From Thermomicrobiales bacterium (lineage in GTDB: Bacteria; Chloroflexota; Chloroflexia; Thermomicrobiales; UBA6265), in NCBI GenBank assembly GCA_030447415.1, contig JAUJOZ010000004.1, positions 62,001 to 126,000 on the forward strand: a stretch of DNA of 64,000 nt. Reading direction: 5' to 3'. Made by a program: the position numbers and the translations under genes. The notes below the pieces were generated by a model. The model saw only the letters and a program-made list of their open reading frames with translations. It was not told the origin of the DNA and did not search any database. Positions 56,301 through 64,000 of the stretch are shown here, piece by piece. Every line of letters starts with the position of its first letter. Within the stretch, counting starts at the first letter, position 1.

Positions 56301-57944
56301 GCCCAGGGGAGCAAGCCGGGCGAAGGCGGACAGCTCCCGGGGCACAAAGTGACCGGCTTTATCGCCCGGCTGCGGTACGCGGTGCCCGGGCTGCCGCTGA
56401 TCTCGCCGCCGCCGCACCATGATATCTACTCGATCGAGGACCTGGCCCAACTGATCTACGACCTGCGCCAGATCAACCCGCGGGCCAAGATCGGGGTCAA
56501 GCTGGTGGCCGAGGCGGGCGTCGGCACCATCGCGGCCGGCGTCGCCAAGGCCCGAGCCGACTACATCCTGATCAGCGGCCACGCCGGCGGCACGGGCGCC
56601 TCGCCGCTCGCCTCGATCAAGCACGCTGGCTGTCCCTGGGAGCTGGGGCTGGCCGAAACCCAGCAGACGCTGGTCATGAACGGCTTGCGCTCGCGCGTCC
56701 GCCTGCGGGCCGACGGCGGGTTGAAGACAGCCGAGGACGTCGTCACGGCGGCGATGCTCGGGGCGGAAGAGTTCGGGTTCGGCACCTCCGCGCTCGTCGC
56801 GATCGGCTGCGACATGGCGCGCCAGTGCCACCTCAACACCTGTCCAACCGGGATCGCCACCCAGCGTGAGGACCTACGGGCCAAGTTCGCCGGCACGCCG
56901 GAGATGGTGATCGCTTACTTCACGCACCTCGCGGCGGCGACCCGCGACTTGCTCGCCTCCCTCGGCGCCCGGGGCATGGACGAACTCGTCGGCCGCTCCG
57001 ACCTCCTCGCCACCGCCCCGGTCGCGGGGCGGACGGCCTTGCTCGACCTATCCGACCTTTTCGCGGCGCCGGCCGCCGCCGAGGCACGACGCAAGACGAC
57101 CGAGATCCGCAACGACCAACCGACGCTGGACGACCGGATCATGGAGGTGGTCGGGCCGGCGCTGGCCGGGGGCCGGGCGGTCAGCGTGGCGGAGGAGATC
57201 CGGACCGAGCACCGGACGGTCGGGGCGAAAGTGGCGGGCGAGATCGCCGTGCGGCGTGGGGCCGGCAAGCTAGCGCCGGGACGGATCACCTGCCGCTTCG
57301 CGGGCAGCGCTGGGCAGAGCTTCGGCGCCTTCGCGGTGGACGGAATGCGACTGCTGCTGGAGGGCGAGGCGAACGACTACGTCGCCAAGGGGATGAGCGG
57401 CGGCGAGATCGCCGTCCGCCCGCCGCGGCAGGCACCCGTCGAATCCCCCCAGGTCATCGCCGGCAACACGATCCTCTACGGGGCGACGGGTGGCGCGCTC
57501 TTCGTGGCCGGTCGGGTCGGAGAGCGATTCGGGGTCCGCAACAGCGGGGCGACCGCGGTGGTGGAAGGCGTGGGCGACCACGGCTGCGAGTACATGACCG
57601 GCGGCACCGTGGTGGTGCTGGGACCGACGGGGCGCAACTTCGGCGCCGGCATGACCAACGGCGTCGCCTACGTCCTCGACGCCGACGGGGGCTTCGCCGG
57701 CCGGATCAACGACGAGTCGATCCTGCTGGAGCGGCCGGCACCGGAGGAGGACGCGGTCCACCTGTGTCACTTGGTCGAGCGCCACGTCCAACTGACCGGC
57801 AGCGCGCACGCCAAGACCCTCCTCGACCGCTGGGGCGAGACGGTGGCGCAAACGTGGAAGGTCATTCCGCGTGCGTCGGTCGTCGCCCAGGCGACCGAGC
57901 CGGAGCCGGCCGAGGATCCGACCGCCAAGGGTGCGGCCGACTAA
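53361..57944 (+). pseudogene. gltB: glutamate synthase large subunit with six apparent frameshifts near its 5' end
   Basis: Homology covers a complete GOGAT large subunit. Pieces in successive frames: MTQTHSHLQGEHPAP; then PLYDPSYESDACGVGL with the Ntn-type catalytic cysteine; then VNLTHRGGVGADERTGDGAG; VAFERDLFLARKAAE; TFYLDLQGPAYASAIALFHQ; then FRFLAHNGEINTVQGN, RNGLRPLRYALTADG; and from about 54545 one frame to the stop with VDAFLGPRGNL, GEGGEDPGWY, AGGTGASPLASIKHAG, CHLNTCPTGIATQ and the C-terminal beta-helix. Frame changes fall near 53400, 53490, 53868, 54006, 54103 and 54543. The product would form glutamate from 2-oxoglutarate and glutamine. gltD is not in the window. Confidence 0.8.
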
Positions 57945-58015
57945 CGGAACGCCCACGGAGGCGATGGAGAGCGTCAGTCACCCGTTGCAGAGCACCGTTG
58001 GTGCGATGAACGCCC

Positions 58016-58038
58016 GGCGCTCCTCGGCGAGGAGCGCC
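58016..58038 (+). terminator. hairpin downstream of gltB
   Basis: A perfect 10-bp stem (GGCGCTCCTC with complement) and a three-base loop begin 71 bp after the gltB stop. There is no T tract. Confidence 0.6.
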
Positions 58039-58110
58039 CGATTGCATGGCGAAGCGACTTTCGCGATCGCAGACCAAGCGGACCACGAGGCTAACGTCGA
58101 CGCAGATTGT
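58020..58110 (-). pseudogene. remnant of a VapC-type PIN-domain toxin
   Basis: Just after the antitoxin stop, a shifted frame reads VDVSLVVRLVCDRESRFA, close to the first strand and helix of PIN toxins (VDASLVVRLV...), where the first Asp is catalytic; that Asp is still present. After about 20 residues the similarity ends. No further PIN motif follows before gltB. Confidence 0.35.
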
Positions 58111-58393
58111 CGAGGACCTGGGAATCCCTCGCTTCTCGCATCTCCCCGATGACGTCCTCAATCCGAGGAACGGGACACCCGATCAGCTCATGCTTGATCT
58201 GATTCTAGGGCTGCACCGCGAGGTCCCACCCGTCTTCGGGCTCGGGCCGGGCCGCGCGCAGTCGCTTGTACTCCGCGACGGAGAGCACGACGACCTGTGG
58301 CTTGCTCCCGCACTCGACGACCACGGGTGTCTCCTCCTCTATCACCCGTCGCATTACCTCGCCGAAGTGAACCCGCGTTTCCGTCGTGCTCAG
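58091..58393 (-). pseudogene. decayed Phd/YefM-type antitoxin with an in-frame stop
   Basis: The minus frame from CTG at 58393 reads (L)STTETRVHFGEVMRRVIEEE, TPVVVECGSKPQVVVLSVAE, YKRLRAARPEPEDGWDLAVQP, then TAG at 58205-58207, then NQIKHELIGCPVPRIEDVIG and EMREARDSQVLDNLRRR to TAG. This is a whole Phd/YefM antitoxin: the N-terminal DNA-binding half and the C-terminal toxin-wrapping helix are both visible. The expected ATG is CTG (a stop codon precedes it in frame) and a nonsense codon separates the halves. A truncated DNA-binding peptide could still be made. Confidence 0.6.
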
Positions 58394-58968
58394 TGCCTAG
58401 ACCGACGTGCCGCTCCTTGTCGTTTCATCGATCCATGGATCGATCGTAACGTGCGGTGGCGGCGAGGGGCGGCCCGTTTCGTTAATGGATAAGGAACAGG
58501 CGGCGCCTGTCCGGCAATGTTCCCGCGACGACGAGCCGAGATGGCTTCCAGGATACGGGGGTGTCGACCGGCGTGGGCGGCGGTGGATCCCAAAGACGGG
58601 CGGGGACGCCACGTCTGCGCGTCCCTCTCCGGGCACGGTGAGCCGGTTGCCACGCCGGTCCATCGGCCCCGATAGGGAACGCAGTTCGCTGACGCTGACG
58701 TGGACGGCGCGGGAGCTGGAGGAGCTGGCCGAGGCCGCCGACTAGCCCGCCGTCGCTCCAAACGTCTTGAGTCACCCGATGCCGGGGGGAGTGGCGCCGC
58801 ACCGCCCCGGCGCCGCAAGGCCGGCCAGGGCCGCCGACCGACGGAGAATGGAAGGCACGGCCGCGACGCCGACGCAAGCCCGGTCGAGCATGGCTGTCAA
58901 GAGCAAGGTCGCGGAAGCGACGGGGGTCGGACACGCGCATGCGTCACTTGTCGCCTGGCACCGTGGTC
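58394..58968. other. gap with a palindrome; no supported gene
   Basis: Apart from the palindrome at 58427-58444, long frames on both strands here lack ribosome sites and family matches. A plus-strand helix (SSLTLTWTARELEELAEAAD, ending at 58745) may be the end of a lost gene. Confidence 0.35.
58427..58444. promoter_or_regulatory. perfect 18-bp palindrome upstream of the antitoxin
   Basis: ATCGATCCATGGATCGAT is its own complement and starts 34 bp before the antitoxin start. Antitoxins of this type repress their own operon by binding such sites, so it is a likely autoregulatory operator. Confidence 0.5.
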
Positions 58969-59190
58969 ATGGCCGAGGCCCCGCCTCGCCGCGTGAGTGG
59001 CCGGTCCCAGCGAACGTCGTACCACACGCCGCGGCGGCGTAAGCTCACCGTGGAGCAGGAGGTCGCGGTCCGCTTCCTCGCCGCGACGAGGAGTCTGCGG
59101 TCCCTCGCGGCCGAGTTCGGCGTCAGCCACGAGACAGTGCGGGCGGTGCTGAGAGAATCCGTCCCCGAATCGGACGGCGTGGCGGTGTAG
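58969..59190 (+). CDS. small helix-turn-helix protein
   Basis: A 73-residue protein. After a basic, disordered start (RRVSGRSQRTSYHTPRRRK), residues ~28-65 form a helix-turn-helix: LTVEQEVAVRFLAATRSLRS followed by LAAEFGVSHETVRAVLRE. This resembles the DNA-binding part of resolvases and sigma-type HTH domains. ATG at 58969 is used; an ATG 10 codons earlier is possible. Its role, whether a regulator or a remnant of a recombinase, is unknown. Confidence 0.55.
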   Translation: MAEAPPRRVSGRSQRTSYHTPRRRKLTVEQEVAVRFLAATRSLRSLAAEFGVSHETVRAVLRESVPESDGVAV

Positions 59191-59215
59191 ACGCGAGGGA
59201 ACGCAGCTGCGCGCG

Positions 59216-59467
59216 CTACCGCGCGGAGCCGACGGCGGCGGGCGGCGCGGCCGCCGCCCCGCTCGCCTTGGGCGTGGCCAGCAGGCGCGATCCAACGCGC
59301 GCGATCAGCGTCCCGAGCCCGTGCCGCGCCGCGCCCAAGCCACGCGCCCTGGCGGGGCGGCCGGCGCCCCGGTTGCCGGCCGCCCGCCGCCGCCCGGCCT
59401 CGCACCGCAGCTCCTCGTAGCGCGCCCCGGCGGCCAGGCAGTCGGCGGCGTTCAGTCCCGGCATCAT
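59216..59467 (-). CDS. small basic protein next to a LuxR regulator
   Basis: An 83-residue Ala/Arg/Gly-rich protein beginning MMPGLNAADCLAAGARYEELR, with an AAGGGGGCC site before two successive ATG codons. Its N-terminal half and an inner GLGTLIARVGSRLLATP helix recall the small protein at 5887-6093. It is downstream of the LuxR regulator on the same strand, so the two may be linked. No function is known. Confidence 0.5.
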   Translation of the reverse strand: MMPGLNAADCLAAGARYEELRCEAGRRRAAGNRGAGRPARARGLGAARHGLGTLIARVGSRLLATPKASGAAAAPPAAVGSAR

Positions 59468-59650
59468 GGCGGCCCCCTTTTGGCTCCGTTCCGGCTAGCT
59501 GCCCGGTCCTGCCCGGGCACGTCCCCATCATGCGCCGCGGGACCTGGGGGCGCATCGTGGGGATTACGGAGGGGCCTACGGATTTCGCGGCCGGGGCGGG
59601 GCGGACCGGACCTCCGTACTCGTCCTTCGGCTCCGGAGGACGGGCCCCGG

Positions 59651-62002
59651 TCAGACCAACCCCCGCCGAACGGCGACGGCGGCCGCCTCGGCGCGGGCGT
59701 TGACGCCGAGCTTGGCGAAGATGTTGGCGACGTGGGTCTCGACGGTGCGCCGGCCGACGAAGAGCACCTCGGCGATCTCGCGGTCGGAGCGGCCCCCGGC
59801 GAGCAGGCGCAGCACGTCGCGCTCCCGGGGCGTCAGCCCGGCGGGCGACCCCGACCCCTTGCTCGACGGGCGTCGGTCGGCCGGTCCCAGCGCCTCGGCG
59901 ATGACCGCCCGGGCCTCGGCGACGGCCTCGTCCTGGGACAGCGCCCGGCCGGCCTCCGACGCCGCCGCGAAGGCCTGTTCGCCCAGGCGCGCCCGCACGT
60001 CCGCCAGCACCTGCTGGCCACGGACGTAATGCGGTCCCACCTGGAAGCCGATCGCGCGGCGCAGCGCGTCGGCGGCGCCGAGCAGGCGCGCCGCCCGCTC
60101 CGGCTGCCCCCGGCCCGCCGCCACCCCGGCGATGCCGTCGAGCGCGCCAGCGATCCCCGATTGATCGTCCGATTCCAACCGCAGCGACAGGACCTCGTCG
60201 TAGAGCCCCGCCGCCCGCGCCTGGTCGCCGCTCGCGCTTGCGGCACCGGCTAGCGTCTGGAGACCCCAGGCCACCCCCCACGACTGGCCGACCTCCCGCC
60301 ACCACGCCAGCGCCTCCTCGGCCAGCGCCACCGCGCGCTCCGGCTCACCCCGCCAGAGGTGCACGTCGCCGAGGTCGCAGGTCAGCGCCGCCCGAACCCA
60401 CTCAACCTGCGGACCGGCGTCAAGCCCGCCGAGGGACGCCAAGCCGTCCCGGAAGCACGCCGCCGCCCGATCGAAGTCGCCCGCCCATTCAGCCGAGGCG
60501 CCGAGGCCCTGATGGTCCTCGGCGGCGCGCAACGCATCGCCGTGCGCGCGAGCGATAGCCAGGGCCTGCTCGCCGAACGCGGCGCCCTGCGTCAGGTCGC
60601 CTTGAAGCGCCGCGAAGTTGGCCGCCGCGAACAGCGCGTCCGCGCGGATTCCCGGCGCGGCACTGCTCGGCATGGCCAGCGCTTCGTTCAGCCAGCGGAG
60701 GGCTTCGCCGGGATGGCCGCGGACAGAGAGGAAAGCCAAGGTCGCCGTGCCGAGGCGAAGGGCTGCCTCGGCGTGCCCCTGATCGAGCGCCCAGGTGGCC
60801 GCCGCCCGCAGGTTCGGCAACTCTGCCGCGAGCTGTGTCAGGCCGGCCCGCTGATCGGCGTCGAAGACGGTCGGGGCGACGGCTTCGGCAAACGCGACGA
60901 AGAAGCCCGCGTGCCGCCGTCGGATCTCGTCCTCCTCGCCGCTCCCCGCCAGCCGCTCCAGCCCGAACTCCCGCACGGTCTCCAACATCGCGTAGCGCGA
61001 TCCGCCCCCCACCCCCTCCATCAGGCGAAGCAAGCTCTGCTCCACCAGCGCGGTGACGCCCTCCAACACGTCGAGGCCGGCGTCCCCTGGCGCGGCGGCC
61101 ACCTCCTCCGCTACCTCCAGTGTGAACCCGCCGACGAAGACGGCCAACCGCCGGAAGAGCGCCTGCTCCTCGGGCGACAGCAGGTCGTGGCTCCAGGCGA
61201 TGGCTCCGCGCATCGTCCGCAGTCGCGCGGGCGCGTCCCTCGGCCCGCCCGTGAGCAGCGGCAGCCGCTGCTCCAGCCGCGCCAGCAGCGCCGCCGGCGG
61301 CAGCACCTTGGCCCGGGCGGCCGCCAGCTCGATGGCGAGCGGCAGCCCGTCCAGCCGCCGGCAGATGGCGGCCACCGCCGGCGCGTTGTCGGCGGTCAGC
61401 GGGAAGTCGGCCCTCACCGCCCGCGCCCGCTCGACGAACAGCCGCACCGCCGCGGACGCCGACGCCTCCTCCGGCAAGCCACGCCCGTCCGGCCCCGTCA
61501 GCCCCAGCGGCGGGACGGCGTACTCGCGCTCGCCCGAGACCCGCAGCCGAACCCGGCTGGTGACCAGGACCGTCAGGCCCGGGCAGGCGCTGAGCAGGTC
61601 GGCCACCAGCGGGGCGGCCTCGACCACCTGCTCGAAGTTGTCGAGCACCAGCAGCAGGCGCTGGTCGCGCAGGAGGGCCGTGAGTCGGGCGTCGAGCGGC
61701 TCGTCGCCGGCTTCCCGCACACCGAGGGCTTGGGCGATGGCAGAGGCGACGATGCCGGGGTCGGTGATCGGGGCGAGGCCGACGAACGCCACCCCGTCCG
61801 GGAAGGCGTCGGCCACTCCCCGCGCCGCTTCGAGGGCGAGCCGCGTCTTCCCCACCCCGCCCGGGTCGGTCAGCGTAAGCAGGCGCACGTCCTCCCGGCG
61901 CAGCAGCGTGACGACCGCCGCGACCTCCTGCTCCCGGCCGACGAGGGGGGTGAGCGGGGTCGGGAGGCTGGGGACGCGCTCGGGCGGTAGAGAATCGTGC
62001 AT
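59651..62002 (-). CDS. LuxR-family regulator with NB-ARC-like ATPase and TPR domains
   Basis: A 783-residue signal-transduction ATPase (STAND-type). Residues ~18-300 form the nucleotide-binding module: [15 protein letters not shown], a Walker A reading [11 protein letters not shown] (the first Asp replaces the usual Gly), [11 protein letters not shown] (Walker B) and [15 protein letters not shown] central helical/TPR array (~400-700) follows. The last ~65 residues are a LuxR helix-turn-helix ([40 protein letters not shown]). Such proteins are ligand-gated transcription factors. No target is visible except the adjacent small basic gene. Confidence 0.9.
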   Translation of the reverse strand: MHDSLPPERVPSLPTPLTPLVGREQEVAAVVTLLRREDVRLLTLTDPGGVGKTRLALEAARGVADAFPDGVAFVGLAPITDPGIVASAIAQALGVREAGDEPLDARLTALLRDQRLLLVLDNFEQVVEAAPLVADLLSACPGLTVLVTSRVRLRVSGEREYAVPPLGLTGPDGRGLPEEASASAAVRLFVERARAVRADFPLTADNAPAVAAICRRLDGLPLAIELAAARAKVLPPAALLARLEQRLPLLTGGPRDAPARLRTMRGAIAWSHDLLSPEEQALFRRLAVFVGGFTLEVAEEVAAAPGDAGLDVLEGVTALVEQSLLRLMEGVGGGSRYAMLETVREFGLERLAGSGEEDEIRRRHAGFFVAFAEAVAPTVFDADQRAGLTQLAAELPNLRAAATWALDQGHAEAALRLGTATLAFLSVRGHPGEALRWLNEALAMPSSAAPGIRADALFAAANFAALQGDLTQGAAFGEQALAIARAHGDALRAAEDHQGLGASAEWAGDFDRAAACFRDGLASLGGLDAGPQVEWVRAALTCDLGDVHLWRGEPERAVALAEEALAWWREVGQSWGVAWGLQTLAGAASASGDQARAAGLYDEVLSLRLESDDQSGIAGALDGIAGVAAGRGQPERAARLLGAADALRRAIGFQVGPHYVRGQQVLADVRARLGEQAFAAASEAGRALSQDEAVAEARAVIAEALGPADRRPSSKGSGSPAGLTPRERDVLRLLAGGRSDREIAEVLFVGRRTVETHVANIFAKLGVNARAEAAAVAVRRGLV

Positions 62003-62236
62003 GGCGCGGCTCGGCGGGTCGGGTCAGGACGCCTGACCCGGATGATGCCGAACGGGCCGGACGGCGTCAACCGACCGGCAGCCGCTCCCGCCGCGGTCCG
62101 GCCCCGCGGCGGGACGCGCCTCCATCGACGCCGGCTGTCCAGTCACCTCAGTTCACGCACTCATCCGCCGGTGGCGCCAGCCGTCACCGTGAGCGTCCGG
62201 TCCACGTGCTCCCCGTGGGCGGGGAATGCCCCGCTC

Positions 62237-63370
62237 CTACCGCACCTTCCCCCGCGCGGTAACGGGCCAGACGTCGACGACGCGGCCGTCACGGACGAGG
62301 TGGAGCTCGTCCATCAGGTTGACGACGGGGCAGACGTGGTTGGGGATGACTTCGACCCGGTCGCCGACGGCGAACCCCGGCTCGTTCGGCGGGAGGAGGA
62401 CGACGCCGTGCTCCTCGCTGAGGCGGGCGATCTCGGCCCGCGGGTGGCCGACGACGTAGCCGTGGCCGGGGTGGCTCGGGCTGCGGTCCATGGCGAGCGT
62501 CTTCGACCCGGCGTCGATGACGGCGCGGTCGGGCGCCGGCCGGCTGACGACGGTGGTGACAACGCGCGCGGCGCAGCGGTCGGGGCCGACTCGGCCGTGG
62601 CGGAAGGCGGCGTTGTCGTTGAACACGTAGGTGCCCGTGCGGCTCTCGGTGACGCCCGGCTCGGTTGGGGTGTAGGGGCTGGCCGGCGTCGCGCCGAGGC
62701 TGCCGTCCCGGGCATTGAGGCCGTAGGAGCGGATCTGTCGCGCCGTCTCCTCCCGCGCGCGGCCGGCGGCGAGTGCCGCCGCGTCGATCTCATCCGGGGC
62801 GCTCTCATTGACCTGCCCCTCGTGGGTCATGACCCCGACCACGCGTAGCCCGGGCAGCTGCGCCAGGTCAATCGCAAGGGCCGTCGCCTCTTCCCCGTGC
62901 CGAGCACCAGCCCGGTCCTGGCCGGTGTTGACCTCGACGTACACCTCCAGCACCCGCCCCGCCCGAACCATCTCCCGCGACAGCGCCGCGGCCGCCTCGC
63001 GCCCGTCGAGGGCGACGACGACGCGGGCGCGGTCCATCAGCGCGAGAAGGCGGCGGATCTTCGGTTCGCCGACAGTGGGGTAGGCGAGCAGGACGTCTGA
63101 AACGCCCCCCTCGGCTACCAGCGCCTCAGCTTCGCCGATCTTGGCGCACGTCGCCCCGACCGCCCCTGCCTTGAACTGGAGGCGGGCGACCTGCGGGCTC
63201 TTGTGGGTCTTCATGTGCGGCCGCAACGCGACCCCGAGCCCCGCGGCAAAGGCGGCCATCTCCTCGACGTTGCGCCGCAGGATCGCCTCGTCGACGACGA
63301 GGCAGGGCGTATCGAGTATCTCCTCGACGGCGATGACCGGAGCGGTGTCGAAGGCGACGGGCGCGGTCAT
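62237..63370 (-). CDS. D-threonine aldolase/D-serine dehydratase-like PLP enzyme
   Basis: A 377-residue fold-type III PLP enzyme of the alanine racemase N-terminal family. The PLP lysine is in LRPHMKTHKSPQVARL. The C-terminal metal site PNHVCPVVNLMDELH (His, Cys) is characteristic of D-threonine aldolases and eukaryotic-type D-serine dehydratases, which use a divalent metal with PLP. It probably cleaves or deaminates a D-hydroxyamino acid. GGAGGTCG precedes the ATG. It is followed upstream by a Gfo/Idh/MocA gene 23 bp away, so they are likely co-transcribed. Confidence 0.9.
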   Translation of the reverse strand: MTAPVAFDTAPVIAVEEILDTPCLVVDEAILRRNVEEMAAFAAGLGVALRPHMKTHKSPQVARLQFKAGAVGATCAKIGEAEALVAEGGVSDVLLAYPTVGEPKIRRLLALMDRARVVVALDGREAAAALSREMVRAGRVLEVYVEVNTGQDRAGARHGEEATALAIDLAQLPGLRVVGVMTHEGQVNESAPDEIDAAALAAGRAREETARQIRSYGLNARDGSLGATPASPYTPTEPGVTESRTGTYVFNDNAAFRHGRVGPDRCAARVVTTVVSRPAPDRAVIDAGSKTLAMDRSPSHPGHGYVVGHPRAEIARLSEEHGVVLLPPNEPGFAVGDRVEVIPNHVCPVVNLMDELHLVRDGRVVDVWPVTARGKVR

Positions 63371-63393
63371 GGACGACCTCCGCAGGGCTGAGT

Positions 63394-64000
63394 CTACGTG
63401 CCGAGTGCCGAGTGCCGCGTGCCGACAGGCCAACGGGTGGCACCAACGTCGATCCAGCGACCCTGCTGGCCCGAGCGGGCGACGCCGTCGAGGATCTCCT
63501 GGACCTTGACGCCGTCGGCGAACGAGGGCGACGCCGGTTCGCCGGTGCGGATGGCGCGGACCCACTCCCGCATCAAGAGGAGCGTCGGCTGAGTCAGGGG
63601 ATGGTCGAACTCGGGGAGGTCGCCGGCCAGGCGGTCGGGGATTGGCAACTCGGCCAGGTCTCGGTCGCCGTAGCGCGCCCCGTAGAGGTTGCCGTCCCGC
63701 ACCCGCAGCACGCCGTCGGAGCCGGCCAGGCTGATCTCCTCATCCCCCTCGAACGGCGCGGTCGCGGTGACGTGGACGGTGGCGAGCGCGCCGCTGGCGA
63801 AGCGGAGCACGAAGGCGAAGTTATCGTCGGCGTCGACCGTGGCCATCGCCGCGCTTTCCGGTAGGCGCCGGCGCTTCACCATCGTCGCCGTTGCCCCGGC
63901 GACGCCCTTGACGTCGCCGAACCACCAGTGCAGGGCGTCGACGTGATGAGACCCCGTGGCGCCGAGCATGCCCCCGGCCTTGTCGCGCTCCATCAGCCAG
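63394..64000 (-). CDS. Gfo/Idh/MocA-family oxidoreductase, partial
   Basis: The last ~200 residues of a sugar/inositol-type oxidoreductase; the N-terminal NAD-binding domain lies beyond the window. Visible are the substrate-binding GGMLGATGSHHVDALHWWFG (catalytic-type His in the GxxxH/D region), VLRFASGALATVHVTATAP, EISLAGSDGVLRVRDGNLY and a C-terminal helix FADGVKVQEILDGVARS. The frame is open to the window end (WLMERDK). It lies directly upstream of the PLP enzyme. Substrate unknown. Confidence 0.88.
   Translation of the reverse strand, partial: WLMERDKAGGMLGATGSHHVDALHWWFGDVKGVAGATATMVKRRRLPESAAMATVDADDNFAFVLRFASGALATVHVTATAPFEGDEEISLAGSDGVLRVRDGNLYGARYGDRDLAELPIPDRLAGDLPEFDHPLTQPTLLLMREWVRAIRTGEPASPSFADGVKVQEILDGVARSGQQGRWIDVGATRWPVGTRHSALGT

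Overview
The window is a GC-rich bacterial chromosome segment (strongly G/C at third codon positions) with short operons on both strands. Its gene content resembles a member of the Chloroflexota, most likely Thermomicrobia-like. The grounds are a secreted protein with the C..GGW..L...F.NQ..CVSYA motif, a leader of the RFDxLTKAL...VLKG type, NB-ARC/TPR LuxR regulators, a group III phosphofructokinase and GC-rich degenerate intergenic spacers. This placement is an inference from gene style; no rRNA or tRNA was found to test it. There is no CRISPR array, prophage or complete insertion sequence.

Layout. 0-9 kb: surface and secreted proteins (a lysyl-oxidase-like protein with a Pro/Thr linker, two small secreted proteins, and a Cys-rich protein with a C-terminal Hint domain), plus a hydroxyacid-oxoacid transhydrogenase and a TMEM175-like channel. 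9-12 kb: a gene-poor stretch bounded by two inverted copies of a ~100-bp hairpin element, holding a zinc-ribbon P-loop kinase and a decayed gene. 12.4-14.7 kb: a flippase-like membrane protein coupled to a sugar-nucleotide epimerase. 16.1-17.7 kb: a foreign-looking HSDR_N-RAMA restriction-type gene abutting a truncated methyltransferase. 17.8-24.6 kb: PPOX-type oxidoreductase, probable PPi-type phosphofructokinase, two small conserved proteins, aconitase. 24.8-29.6 kb: large PAS/GAF histidine kinase and a GMC oxidoreductase. 29.8-36.5 kb: a Nudix pseudogene, a DUF2231-Rieske protein, a fused SdhD-SdhC membrane anchor, moaC, a histidine phosphatase, an MBL-fold hydrolase and a GNAT enzyme.

36.6-46.2 kb is the most coherent metabolic region. 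On the minus strand lie an FAH-family hydrolase, a LutB-LutA fusion, LutC, a UxaA/GarD-type dehydratase, an SDR, a cyclase-family hydrolase, RbsD and a small DUF4177-like protein. Together they suggest oxidation of a sugar acid through a keto-deoxy and diketo-deoxy acid to pyruvate plus lactate, with the lactate then oxidised by the Lut proteins. 46.3-50.3 kb: a PD-(D/E)XK-like protein overlapping an aminotransferase, a nucleoside phosphorylase remnant and a PucR regulator.

50.4-58 kb holds the ammonia-assimilation pair, glutamine synthetase and glutamate synthase, divergently arranged. Both are disturbed: the synthetase carries a ~1-kb tandem duplication and several frameshifts, and gltB shows six apparent frameshifts in its first 1.2 kb. 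This may be real decay or a local assembly problem. 58-64 kb: a decayed VapBC-type toxin-antitoxin module beside a perfect palindrome, a small HTH protein, an NB-ARC/TPR LuxR regulator with a small companion gene, a D-threonine-aldolase-like PLP enzyme, and the 3' part of a Gfo/Idh/MocA oxidoreductase running off the end.

A theme across the window is recent gene decay: nonsense codons in recognisable genes (Nudix, VapB), start codons replaced by ACG or CTG behind otherwise normal context, and truncated genes.
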